A DNA stretch of 64,000 nucleotides from contig NZ_FOWW01000011.1 in NCBI RefSeq assembly GCF_900115565.1, forward strand, positions 62,001 to 126,000, read 5' to 3'. The notes beneath the pieces are model-generated. The model worked only from the letters and a program-made list of their open reading frames with translations. It did no database searches and was not told the DNA's origin. Below, piece after piece: positions 15,924 through 26,590 of the stretch. Position 1 is the first letter of the stretch, and every line of letters starts with the position of its first letter. The position numbers were made by a program, and so were the translations under genes. The stretch is from Amycolatopsis arida. Lineage in GTDB: Bacteria; Actinomycetota; Actinomycetes; Mycobacteriales; Pseudonocardiaceae.

Positions 15924-18566
15924 TCAGGTCAGGAGCACCAGGACGGACTCGGCGTGCCGGCCGGGCGAGCGGACGGTGCGCGCCTGCAGCCACGCCTCCA
16001 GCCGCTCCTCGGACAGCGGCCGGGAGATCAGGTAGCCCTGCGCCACGTCGCAGCCCATCGCCTCGAGCTGGTCGCGGGCGATGTCCTCCTCGACCCCCTC
16101 GGCCACCACCGTCAGCCCGGGCGAGTGGCCCAGCTCGACGATCGACCGCACCACCGCGAGGTCGCCGAGGTCGGTGCCCATGCCGAGCACGAAGCTCTTG
16201 TCGATCTTGACCTGGTCCACCGGGAGCTGCCGCAGGTAGGCCAGCGACGAGTAGCCGGTACCGAAGTCGTCCACGGCCAGCACGATCCCCAGCGAGTGCA
16301 GCTCGCGCAGGATCGGCAGGGCACGCTGCGGGTCGGACATCACGCCGGACTCGGTCAGCTCGAAGGTGAGCAGCTCGGGCGGCACGTCGAAGCGGCGCAG
16401 CGCGTCGAGCACCTTCGCCGGGAACTCGGAGTCGGCGAGGTTGCGCACGGACAGGTTGACCGCGGCCGAGATGCGCAGCCCCTCGTCGAGCCACTTCCGC
16501 ACCCTGCGGAGCGCCTGCTCGAGCACGAACGAGGTCAGCGCGCCGATGAGGCCGGCGGCCTCCACGGCGGGCACGAACTCGTCCGGGTCGAGCTTGCCGA
16601 ACTCGGGATGCTGCCAGCGCACCAGCGCCTCGACGCCCTGCACCTGCCGGTTCGGCAGGGTCACCTTGGGCTGGTAGTGGACGGTGACCTGACCCTCCTC
16701 CAGCGACTGCCGGAACTGGGTGACCAGCTGGAACCGACGCATGAAGATCTGGCCCATGCTGGGCACGTAGGCCCGGACCTCCTCACCGCCCCGGGTCGCC
16801 CGCACCGCGACGTCGGCCCGCTGCAGCATCCCGTCGACATCCACCGGGTCGCCGTGTTCCTGGCCGGTGCACGCGTAGCCGACCACGGCGTTCGCCTCGA
16901 CCATCAGCCGGTCCACCGGGTAGGGCGCGGACAACTCGGCGCGCAGCCGCTCGGCGACCGAATGCGCCTGCTGCGGCGATTGGTCGACGAGCAGCACGGC
17001 GAACGAGGCGCCCTCCAGCCGGGCGAGCGGCACACCCGGGCCGAGCGTGTCGCGCAGCCGACGGCCGGCGGCCATGACCATCCGGTCAGCCCAGGCGTAG
17101 CCGAGTGCGTCGCTGACCGTGGAGAACACGTCGAGGTCGACGCGGAGCACCGCCGAGCCGGGCCGCTCCCGCAGCGGGTCGCGGGCGACCTGGCGGAAGC
17201 CGGGCCGGTTGAGCAGGCCGGTCAGCGGGTCGTGGTAGGCGTCGTGCCGCAGCGTGGCCAGCAGCCGGCGGTTGTCCAGCGACGTCGCCAGGTGGCTGGC
17301 CATGGTGCCGAGGAGCTGGATGTCGTACTTGCCGAAGCCACGCCAGCGGGACAGCCGGTCGTGCGCCTCGACGACGCCGAGCAGCTGGTTGGCGCTGCGC
17401 AGCGGCACGACCAGCGCCTCCTGGGCACCGCGGTCGAGCAGCGCGGCGCGGACCTCCGGGTTCGCCTCGGTGATCCGGAAGTGCCGGACGTGCGCGCCGG
17501 GCAGCCGCAGCAGCGGGTCGTCGGCGGGTGGCTCGACCGGCGGCAGCGACTCGCCGACGACGACGGTGCGCATGGCGTCGTCGGGTTCCAGGCGCAGCCG
17601 GAGCACGACCCGCCCCGCGGCGAGTTGATCCTTGATCCGCTCGGCGATCGTGGCCCACTCGTCGACGTCGACCTCGGGACCGAACTCGTCGGTGCGGCTG
17701 GCCGGGCGGGCGGCGGCCTGCTGGCCCGACCTGGCCACCATCAGGCTGACGTCGGAGAGCGCCTCCATGTCCCGCTGCTCCCGGAGTAGGTCGGAGTAGG
17801 CCCAGTACAGCGCGGACAGGCCGAGGAAGACAGCGAGCACGAGCGGCCAGGCGCCGGGCACGTGCGCGATCACGAGGTAACCGGACAGGCCGACCGAGGC
17901 GTTGACGAACCCGACGACGAGGATGCGGCCGGTGAGCCGCAGCGCGGTGCTCACCCGCATCCGGCGGCGCAGCACGCGGACGGCGGCCAGCGCGAGCAAC
18001 GTGCTGGCCAGCGGCGCGGTCAGCGTGCCGGCGAGCGCGGCCACCCACGGCATGCCCTCGCCGCCGATGGCCTGCTTGACCAGGCCGGCGACGGCGAACG
18101 CGCTGGTGATCTCGAGCAGGAAGGCGCCGGCGTTGTACAGCACTCGCCCGGACACCCGCCTGGCCAGCAGGGTGCTGATCCCGGCGACGACGTGCGCGGC
18201 GAGCACCACCTCGAACGGCGCGACGAAGAAGCCGATGACGAGCGGGATCTCGGTGAACGAGATGGTCCAGGAGATCCCGCTGCGCACGTCGACGTTGATG
18301 CCGAGTTGCTCGGCGAGCAGGAACGCGATCGCCAGCAGCGGGCCGATCCACCACAGGTCGAAGTCACGCTCGAACGGCAGCCACGCTGACACGGCGACCG
18401 CGGCGGCGATGCCGGCCGCGAGCACGACCATGGTGTAGACCCGGAACCGACGCTCGTCGGCACGGGCTTCCCGGGAGACCTGGCCACCGTACGGATCCGT
18501 CGCGGGTGGGGCTGCAGCCATGGCGGAACCCGTGGAACCGGTGGGGCCGCCGTAGGGCTCCGGCAT
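15924..18566 (-). CDS. Membrane GAF-GGDEF-EAL protein, probable c-di-GMP phosphodiesterase
   Basis: An 880-residue protein. Residues ~40-260 hold about eight membrane helices (MASE-like sensor). A GAF-like segment follows (about 290-430, with the YDIQLLGTMASHLATSLDN helix), then a GGDEF domain and a C-terminal EAL domain. The GGDEF active-site loop is degenerate (RLEGASFAVLL in place of RxGGDEF), so cyclase activity is unlikely. The EAL domain keeps VEALVRWQHP, NLSVRNLAD, FELTESGV and VDDFGTGYSSLAYL, the metal and substrate residues of active phosphodiesterases. It therefore probably degrades c-di-GMP under control of the membrane, GAF or degenerate GGDEF domains. The ATG has a near-perfect GAGGAGG. 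It is divergent from lon. Confidence 0.92.
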   Translation of the reverse strand: MPEPYGGPTGSTGSAMAAAPPATDPYGGQVSREARADERRFRVYTMVVLAAGIAAAVAVSAWLPFERDFDLWWIGPLLAIAFLLAEQLGINVDVRSGISWTISFTEIPLVIGFFVAPFEVVLAAHVVAGISTLLARRVSGRVLYNAGAFLLEITSAFAVAGLVKQAIGGEGMPWVAALAGTLTAPLASTLLALAAVRVLRRRMRVSTALRLTGRILVVGFVNASVGLSGYLVIAHVPGAWPLVLAVFLGLSALYWAYSDLLREQRDMEALSDVSLMVARSGQQAAARPASRTDEFGPEVDVDEWATIAERIKDQLAAGRVVLRLRLEPDDAMRTVVVGESLPPVEPPADDPLLRLPGAHVRHFRITEANPEVRAALLDRGAQEALVVPLRSANQLLGVVEAHDRLSRWRGFGKYDIQLLGTMASHLATSLDNRRLLATLRHDAYHDPLTGLLNRPGFRQVARDPLRERPGSAVLRVDLDVFSTVSDALGYAWADRMVMAAGRRLRDTLGPGVPLARLEGASFAVLLVDQSPQQAHSVAERLRAELSAPYPVDRLMVEANAVVGYACTGQEHGDPVDVDGMLQRADVAVRATRGGEEVRAYVPSMGQIFMRRFQLVTQFRQSLEEGQVTVHYQPKVTLPNRQVQGVEALVRWQHPEFGKLDPDEFVPAVEAAGLIGALTSFVLEQALRRVRKWLDEGLRISAAVNLSVRNLADSEFPAKVLDALRRFDVPPELLTFELTESGVMSDPQRALPILRELHSLGIVLAVDDFGTGYSSLAYLRQLPVDQVKIDKSFVLGMGTDLGDLAVVRSIVELGHSPGLTVVAEGVEEDIARDQLEAMGCDVAQGYLISRPLSEERLEAWLQARTVRSPGRHAESVLVLLT

Positions 18567-18827
18567 GCAACCTCCTCTCGTCTGCCGCGAACGAGGGCCT
18601 CACTGTACCCCGGTGGGCGTATCTCGGCCTCATTCTGACCACTATGGGATCACCTCTTGGTGAATACGGGGGCAACAAGAGTACGGAAAGCCGACCACCG
18701 GGTGACACGTCGGTTGATCCGATCGCCGGGGGTGACCGACCGGTCAGCCAGCTCCTCCGCCGTCGACGCCCCCGGCAGCGCTCGCTCAGGGCGAACGGCC
18801 CCGGGAAACAACTCCACGCTCCGGAAA

Positions 18828-18848
18828 GTTGAGGCTGGTGCACTCAAC
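18828..18848 (+). promoter_or_regulatory. HAIR element (HspR operator) upstream of lon
   Basis: The 21 bp sequence GTTGAGG-N7-ACTCAAC lies 15 nt before the lon ATG. It agrees with the HspR-associated inverted repeat CTTGAGT-N7-ACTCAAG at 11 of 14 positions and has the correct N7 spacing. Established in Streptomyces: HspR represses lon, clpB and the dnaK operon through HAIR. Regulation of this lon by HspR is inferred. Confidence 0.8.
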
Positions 18849-18863
18849 AGACAGGAGCGTCAG

Positions 18864-21323
<2,460 letters not shown>

Positions 21324-21384
21324 CCGGTTGTCCGTTCCGGTCGAATTTTGCGGATGAGCTGGCCGCTGACCTGCGGTCCGCGAG

Positions 21385-21424
21385 GTAGGTCCGGACAGCG
21401 GGCGGGCAAGTTGTCCGGACCTAC
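21385..21424. terminator. Bidirectional hairpin between lon and a methyltransferase gene
   Basis: A perfect 13 bp stem (21385-21397 with 21412-21424) and a 14 nt loop in the convergent intergenic region. On the + strand the stem is followed by TTTG. Confidence 0.75.
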
Positions 21425-21491
21425 TTTGCGAATTCTTGGGACAACTGATCAGCGTGGGCGTTGATGGTTACAGCGTCGGACGCACGGGGCC

Positions 21492-22202
21492 TCAGCGGCG
21501 GACGGATGCGAGCAGACCAACTGGGGAAAGCATGCCAGCGGCGATACGGCGTTCCTCAGCTTCGCGGATGGCGTTGACGGCATCGGCGGCGCGAGCGGCC
21601 GGCTCGATCCAGACACCGCCGCGTCCGTCGACCAGGCGCCACAGGATGCTCGTGACCACCGTGGTCAGGTCGGAGCCGACGCGGCTCAGTGCGGCGATCA
21701 TGGCGGAGCCTTGGTGGAGGAAGTCGTGACCACCAACCCAGGCATCAAGCAGGTCGCCGGAGGGGAGTTCGGCGTCGAGCAGGCCAGTGGCAACCAGCAT
21801 CGCGCGGTTGTCGTAGAGGAAATGCGCACCGGTGTGGTCCACCTGCTCCCAAGCGAACTCCTCGATGATGACCTGCCCATCCGGGGTGAGCAATGTGGCC
21901 GCATGGGCCAGGATGTCATCCAGACTCTCGGCGTGGTGCAGGGAGCGCGTGAACAGCACGACGTCGTACTCGCCGTAGACGTCATGGACATCGGCCTGGA
22001 TGACCGGCACGCCACGTTCCCTGGCCGCGGCGGCCATCTCAGCGTCGCGGTCCACGCCGGTGACCTTGTAGCCCAGGTCCGCGAGGGCAGCGGCCAGGGC
22101 ACCGCGGCCGCAGCCCACCTCAAGGACACGAGCCGGGGGCGCCGGCAGCAGTGGCTTCAGGTGGGCGAGCGTATGGGGCACAGCAACGGTGGTCAGATCC
22201 AT
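21492..22202 (-). CDS. Class I SAM-dependent methyltransferase
   Basis: A 236-residue protein with motif I VLEVGCGRGALAAAL at about residues 26-40, an acidic residue at the end of beta-2 (VTGVDRDAEM), and QADVHD, then VVLFTRSLHHAE and LLTPDGQVIIEEF as motifs IV-VI. This fits the Methyltransf_11/25 group, small-molecule or unknown acceptor. The substrate cannot be read from the sequence. The base composition looks lower in GC than lon, so recent acquisition is possible. Confidence 0.87.
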   Translation of the reverse strand: MDLTTVAVPHTLAHLKPLLPAPPARVLEVGCGRGALAAALADLGYKVTGVDRDAEMAAAARERGVPVIQADVHDVYGEYDVVLFTRSLHHAESLDDILAHAATLLTPDGQVIIEEFAWEQVDHTGAHFLYDNRAMLVATGLLDAELPSGDLLDAWVGGHDFLHQGSAMIAALSRVGSDLTTVVTSILWRLVDGRGGVWIEPAARAADAVNAIREAEERRIAAGMLSPVGLLASVRR

Positions 22203-22734
22203 TCGGGCAACCCTAGATCGCGCCTACGGGATGAGCGATGGGTTATCGGAACGGCCCCGCCAGTCCTCAGCCGCCCCGAACGACACCCCCGAACACCCGA
22301 AGCCGGTCCCGACAACCAAGCCCGGAACCCGGACAGCTCAGCCGTACGAACACCGGTGCGGGGAGGGCGCCCCGGGTGAGGGCAGATCGTGGCATCCAGA
22401 GAAAAGCACCCGGGACGTCCTCCCGCTCACCGTAACGCGCTCCGCGGGGCTTCGCCGCCCCGCCGGGATCACCCGCGCACCACTGTCCACTTCGGCAAAC
22501 GCAGCACAACGGGCCTTGCCGGTCGGGCAACCGGACGTTTCGCACGCCCGGAAGTCACCCGATCGCGGCACGCCGAGCGCCACCCCGGCCATCGCGCCCC
22601 GGCGGGAAGCTCGTGGGTGCGGGCCACGATCTGTTCACCGCATTGCCCCGTTCCGGACGGCGACAACTCGCGCTCGGCGCCCTACTCTCCGTCTCACCAC
22701 CACGAGCTCTCCCGAACCCCCACCGGAGGCAGAC
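22203..22734. other. 530 nt intergenic region without a convincing gene
   Basis: No reading frame here has coding character on either strand. It should hold the promoters of the divergent methyltransferase and PhoX-like genes. TACTCT at 22683-22688 could be a -10 element for the latter. A single GTTCACC heptamer at 22633-22639 recalls a PHO box, but the 11 bp tandem partner is missing. Confidence 0.5.
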
Positions 22735-23907
22735 GTGAAACGGCGGAACTTCCTGCGCGCGGCGGTGATCGGCGCCGGCGTCACCGCGTTCGGCAACACC
22801 CTGAGCCGGTCCGCGCTGGCGGCGCCCGCGCAGAACGGACCCAGCCCGTACGGACCGCTCCAGCCCGCGGACGCCAACGGCATCCAGCTACCCGCCGGGT
22901 TCACCAGCCGGGTGATCGCCCGATCCGGCCGGCGGGTCGCCGGCACCGGCTACACCTGGCACGCCGCGCCGGACGGTGGCGCGGTGTTCGCCGACGGCGA
23001 GGGCCCGACGGCTGGCTGGATCTACGTGTCCAACTCCGAGATCACTCCCGGCGGCGGCGCCGGCGCGGTGCGGTTCGACGCCTCCGGCGCGATCACCGAC
23101 GCCTACCGCGTCCTCGACGGCACCCGGCAGAACTGCGCCGGCGGGGCGATGCCGTGGCGCACCTGGCTGTCCTGCGAGGAGATCGACGGCGGGTACGTGT
23201 ACGAGTGCGACCCGAACGGTCCCGCGTCGAAGGCGGTGCGCCGCCCGGCGATGGGCCGGTTCAAGCACGAGGCCGCGGCGGCCGACCCGGTACGCAAGGT
23301 CGTCTACCTCACCGAGGACGTGTCCGACGGCTGCTTCTACCGGTTCGTCCCGACCACCTGGGGCGACCTCTCGGCCGGCACCCTGCAGGTGCTGGTGGCC
23401 GGCTCGGCGACCTCCGGAACGTTCCGGTGGGCCACCGTGCCCGACCCCGACGGCTCGCCCACCCCCACCCGGCGGCAGGTGTCCGGGGCCAAGCGGTTCA
23501 ACGGCGGCGAGGGGCTGCACTACGCCAACGACACCGCGTGGTTCACCACCAAGGGGGACAACCGGGTGTGGCAGCTCGACCTCACCCGCGACACCTACGA
23601 GTTGGCCTACGACGACTCGCTGGTCGATCCGGGTCAGCCGCCGCTGACCGGGGTGGACAACGTCACCGGCTCCTCCTACGGCGACCTGTACGTCGCCGAG
23701 GACGGGGGCAACATGGAGATCTGCGTGATCACACCGGACGACATCGTGGCGCCCTTCCTGCGGATCGTCGGCCACGACCGGTCGGAGATCTGCGGCCCCG
23801 CCTTCACCCCGGCCGGTGACCGGCTGTACTTCTCGTCGCAACGGGGAACCTCCGGCTGGTCGAGCGGTGGCATCACCTACGAGGTGCGGGGGCCGTTCCG
23901 CACCTGA
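22735..23907 (+). CDS. Tat-exported PhoX-like (DUF839) protein, putative alkaline phosphatase
   Basis: A 390-residue protein from a GTG preceded by GGAGG. It starts with a twin-arginine signal peptide (KRRNFLRAAVIGAGVTAFG, cleavage after ALAAPA). The mature part reads as a beta-propeller of the DUF839/PhoX family with WIYVSNSEITPGGGAG, WLSCEE, GRFKHEAAAADPVRK and LYVAEDGGNMEICV. In PhoX, glutamates in these segments bind Ca and Fe at the active site; several are present. The likely role is phosphate release from organic esters in the envelope. The last 31 nt overlap the convergent DedA gene. Confidence 0.85.
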   Translation: MKRRNFLRAAVIGAGVTAFGNTLSRSALAAPAQNGPSPYGPLQPADANGIQLPAGFTSRVIARSGRRVAGTGYTWHAAPDGGAVFADGEGPTAGWIYVSNSEITPGGGAGAVRFDASGAITDAYRVLDGTRQNCAGGAMPWRTWLSCEEIDGGYVYECDPNGPASKAVRRPAMGRFKHEAAAADPVRKVVYLTEDVSDGCFYRFVPTTWGDLSAGTLQVLVAGSATSGTFRWATVPDPDGSPTPTRRQVSGAKRFNGGEGLHYANDTAWFTTKGDNRVWQLDLTRDTYELAYDDSLVDPGQPPLTGVDNVTGSSYGDLYVAEDGGNMEICVITPDDIVAPFLRIVGHDRSEICGPAFTPAGDRLYFSSQRGTSGWSSGGITYEVRGPFRT

Positions 23908-24578
23908 CGCCGCGGCGCCGGATCGTGACCGTGCCGGCCGTCGCCGCCCCGGCCGCGCAGCCGGGACACCACGAACCCGGCGACGGCCAGCACGACCAGG
24001 CCGATCACGACCTTCTGCGCCACGCCGGCGTAGTCCTGGACGACGTGCCAGCTCTCCCCGAGCAGGTACCCGGCCACGACGAAGATCGCGTTCCACAGCA
24101 GGCTCCCGAGCAGAGTGAGCGGCAGGAAGACCCGCATCCGCATCCGGGAGACCCCCGCTGGCAGGGAGATCACGCTGCGGAACAGCGGGACCATGCGGCC
24201 GAGGAACACCGCCTTCGCGCCGTGCCGGTGGAACCACGCCTCCGCGCGGTCGAAGTCGGCCGGCCGCAGGAGCGGAACCCCGCCGAACAGTGCTCGGACG
24301 CGGGTGGGCCCGAGCCACGCGCCCAGGTAATAGGTCACGAGCGCACCGAGCACGGAGCCCAGTGTGGTCCAGAACAGCGCGCCGGCCAGGCTGAACGTGC
24401 CCTGGCTGGCGGTGAAGCCGGCCAGTGGCAGGACCAGCTCGCTGGGGATGGGCGGGAACAGGTTGTCCAGCCCGACGACCACGGCGGCGCCGGGGCCGCC
24501 GAGCGACTCCATGAGCTGGACCGCCCAGCCGGCGAGTCCGCCGATCGGCTCGGCGCTGTCGATGTGTGTGACGGTCAT
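23877..24578 (-). CDS. DedA family membrane protein
   Basis: A 233-residue DedA/SNARE-associated protein with about five hydrophobic segments. Family marks are GLDNLFPPIPSELVLPLAGF near the start (reentrant loop) and the FLGRMVPLFRSVISLPAGVSRM motif with the essential arginines. DedA proteins are polyprenyl-phosphate or phospholipid transporters (flippases) in the inner membrane. The C-terminal 25 residues are a charged cytoplasmic tail. Divergent from the kinase gene across 135 nt. Confidence 0.92.
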   Translation of the reverse strand: MTVTHIDSAEPIGGLAGWAVQLMESLGGPGAAVVVGLDNLFPPIPSELVLPLAGFTASQGTFSLAGALFWTTLGSVLGALVTYYLGAWLGPTRVRALFGGVPLLRPADFDRAEAWFHRHGAKAVFLGRMVPLFRSVISLPAGVSRMRMRVFLPLTLLGSLLWNAIFVVAGYLLGESWHVVQDYAGVAQKVVIGLVVLAVAGFVVSRLRGRGGDGRHGHDPAPRRQVRNGPRTS

Positions 24579-24661
24579 GACGGCCTTCCTGAATCGGGAT
24601 CCGGTGCCGTCGACGCTAGGGAGCGAACGCGGCGGGCACCCTGCGGAACACCACCCGGTGA

Positions 24662-24706
24662 ACTGCGGAAAACCGCAGTATCCGGTCGTCGCCCGCTGGC
24701 TAGCCT
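24662..24706 (+). promoter_or_regulatory. Putative promoter and operator of the sensor kinase gene
   Basis: TAGCCT at 24701-24706 is a good -10 only 7 nt before the ATG at 24714, suggesting a leaderless mRNA. A 7 bp inverted repeat with an AAAA spacer (24662-24668 and 24673-24679) lies where the -35 would be; an upstream copy of CTGCGGAA makes it partly repeated. It may be a regulator site. Confidence 0.4.
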
Positions 24707-24713
24707 GGACGCC

Positions 24714-25907
24714 ATGGACATGGCCATCGACGTCGCCGACCGAACGGCGGGAGTCAGCGTCCCCGAGCCCCACCGCCCGTTCCGCGCGACCCTGTGGCGG
24801 GCCGCGGGTCTGCCGCTCGGCTGCCTGACCGCGGTCGTCGGGCTCGGGTACGCCGTGCTGGGCGCGCCGGCGCTCCTCGTGCCGCGGCCGCGGGAGTGGG
24901 TGCTCCGCGGCGCCACCGCGCTGGCCACCAGGGAACGCGAGCGGATCCGCCGACACTTCGGCACGGCGGGGTTCCGGCACTTCTCCGGTCACCGGGCGCT
25001 GGGCTACCTCCTCGCGCGGTCGGTCGTCGGCGCGCTCGGCATGGCCATCGGTTTGCTGATCCTGGCCGGCGCGGCGGCCGGCGCGGTGATGACCTGGCAG
25101 GTGGCCACCGGCCGGCCGATCGGCGGCGGCGCCGATCCGGACGGCGCGGACTGGTACGACCCGCTGGTGCTCGTCGGCGGCGGCGCCGTGCTCCTGTACC
25201 TCGCGGTGCAGGGCCTGCGCGGCGTGGTGGCGCTCGACTGGCGGTTGACCGAGCTCTTCCTGCGGCCGGCCTCCCGGCAGGTGCTGCGCCGGCTCTCCGA
25301 CGTGATCGTCAGCAGGGCGGACATGGTGAAGGCGGTCGACGAGGAGCGCCGGCGGATCGAACGGGACCTGCACGACGGCGTGCAGCAGCGGCTGGTCGCG
25401 CTGGGCATGTTGATCGGCAGGGCGCGGCGGGCGCGGGAGGAAGGCAGCGGATCGAACCTGCTGCGGCAGGCGCACGAGGAGGCGCAGCAGGCGCTGCGGG
25501 ACCTGCGCGACGTCGCCTGGCGGGTGTACCCGGCGGTGCTCGACTCGGCCGGCCTGCGCGGGGCGCTCGAGTCGCTGGCGGAGCAGTCGAGCGTGCCGGT
25601 GGAGCTGGACTACCAGGCCGGGGACGTGGACGAGACCATGGAGACGACCGCGTACTTCGTGGTCTCGGAGGGGGTGGCCAACGCGACCAAGCACGCGGCG
25701 CCGTCGAGGATCCGGGTCGCCGTCGCCACGGCCGGGACGGGACTGCACGTGCGGGTGGTGGACGACGGCGGAGGGGGCGCCGACGTCACCGGCAGTGGGC
25801 TGTCCGGATTGGCCCGCCGGGTCAGGGCGGTCGACGGCAGCCTCCGGGTGTCCAGCCCGGCCGGTGGCCCCACCGAGCTGGCGGCATGGCTTCCGCTCGG
25901 GCGCTAG
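24714..25907 (+). CDS. Sensor histidine kinase (HisKA_3 type)
   Basis: A 397-residue kinase. Membrane helices lie near residues 25-45, 100-125 and 145-165, with short loops and no recognisable sensor domain. The dimerisation/phosphoacceptor helix is IERDLHDGVQQRLVALG with His220. The ATPase domain has the N-box VSEGVANATKHA and VVDDGGGGADVTGSGLSGL. These NarL-type kinases phosphorylate LuxR-type regulators, and the next gene (22 nt downstream) encodes one, but with a frameshift. The ATG at 24714 has no ribosome site; the promoter position fits leaderless translation. Confidence 0.9.
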   Translation: MDMAIDVADRTAGVSVPEPHRPFRATLWRAAGLPLGCLTAVVGLGYAVLGAPALLVPRPREWVLRGATALATRERERIRRHFGTAGFRHFSGHRALGYLLARSVVGALGMAIGLLILAGAAAGAVMTWQVATGRPIGGGADPDGADWYDPLVLVGGGAVLLYLAVQGLRGVVALDWRLTELFLRPASRQVLRRLSDVIVSRADMVKAVDEERRRIERDLHDGVQQRLVALGMLIGRARRAREEGSGSNLLRQAHEEAQQALRDLRDVAWRVYPAVLDSAGLRGALESLAEQSSVPVELDYQAGDVDETMETTAYFVVSEGVANATKHAAPSRIRVAVATAGTGLHVRVVDDGGGGADVTGSGLSGLARRVRAVDGSLRVSSPAGGPTELAAWLPLGR

Positions 25908-25929
25908 CCGTGCGGCTCGGGGGACACGC

Positions 25930-26573
25930 GTGCGCGTAGTGCTCGCCGAGGACTCGACGCTGCTGCGCGAGGGTCTGGTCCGGCTGCTGGCCGAGGAGGG
26001 GCACGAGGTGGTCGCCGCGGTCGGCGACGGCGCGGCCATCGTGCACGCGGCCAGCGCGTTCCGGCCGGACGTGGTGGTCACCGACGTCCGCATGCCGCCC
26101 ACCCACACCGACGAGGGGTTGCGCGCCGCGCTCGAGATCAGGAGGCGGTGGCCGGAGGTGGGGGTCCTGGTGCTGTCGCAGTACCTGGAGAAGCGGTACG
26201 CCACCGAGCTCGTCAATGGTGACGGCGGCCGGGTCGGGTACCTGCTCAAGGACCGGGTGACCCAGGTGGGGGAGTTCCTCGGCGCGCTGGAGCGGGTGGC
26301 CGGCGGCGGGGTGGCGTTCGACCCCGAGGTGGTGCGCCGGCTGCTGGCCCGGACGGGCGGTCGGACCCGTTGGGCCGGCTGACCGAGCGGGAGCGGGAGG
26401 TGCTCGGGCTGATGGCGCAGGGGCACACCAACGCCGGCATCGCCGGGCAGCTGCACCTCTCCCAGAGCGCGGTGGAGAAGCACGTCAGGGCGATCTTCGA
26501 CAAGCTCGACCTGGTGGAGGCCGCCGGGTTCAGCCGCAGGGTGCTGGCGGTCCTGCGCTACCTCGACTCCTGA
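25930..26573 (+). pseudogene. NarL/LuxR-family response regulator with a frameshift
   Basis: The receiver domain runs from the GTG at 25930 (GGGGGA before it) with the phospho-acceptor Asp52 (VVVTDVRMPP), and this frame stops at 26382. The LuxR helix-turn-helix follows in another frame to 26573: LTEREREVLGLMAQGHTN, then SQSAVEKHVRAIFDKLDL. Restoring one base in the G-run near 26353-26358 gives a continuous ARTGRSDPLGRLTERE linker, typical of the family. As it stands, the product is a receiver without DNA-binding domain; a TTG at 26370 could at best start a separate HTH peptide. The cause is a real mutation or a sequencing error. Confidence 0.8.
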
Positions 26574-26590
26574 TCCGGAATCGCCGGTGC

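Noticed and set aside
22338-22592. Small leftward frame of 84 codons with several Cys in the intergenic region
   Set aside because: No ribosome site, no recognisable relatives and no coding-like third-position pattern that stands out from the background.
22633-22639. GTTCACC as a PHO box before the PhoX-like gene
   Set aside because: PHO boxes are tandem 11 bp units; no second unit with correct spacing is present.
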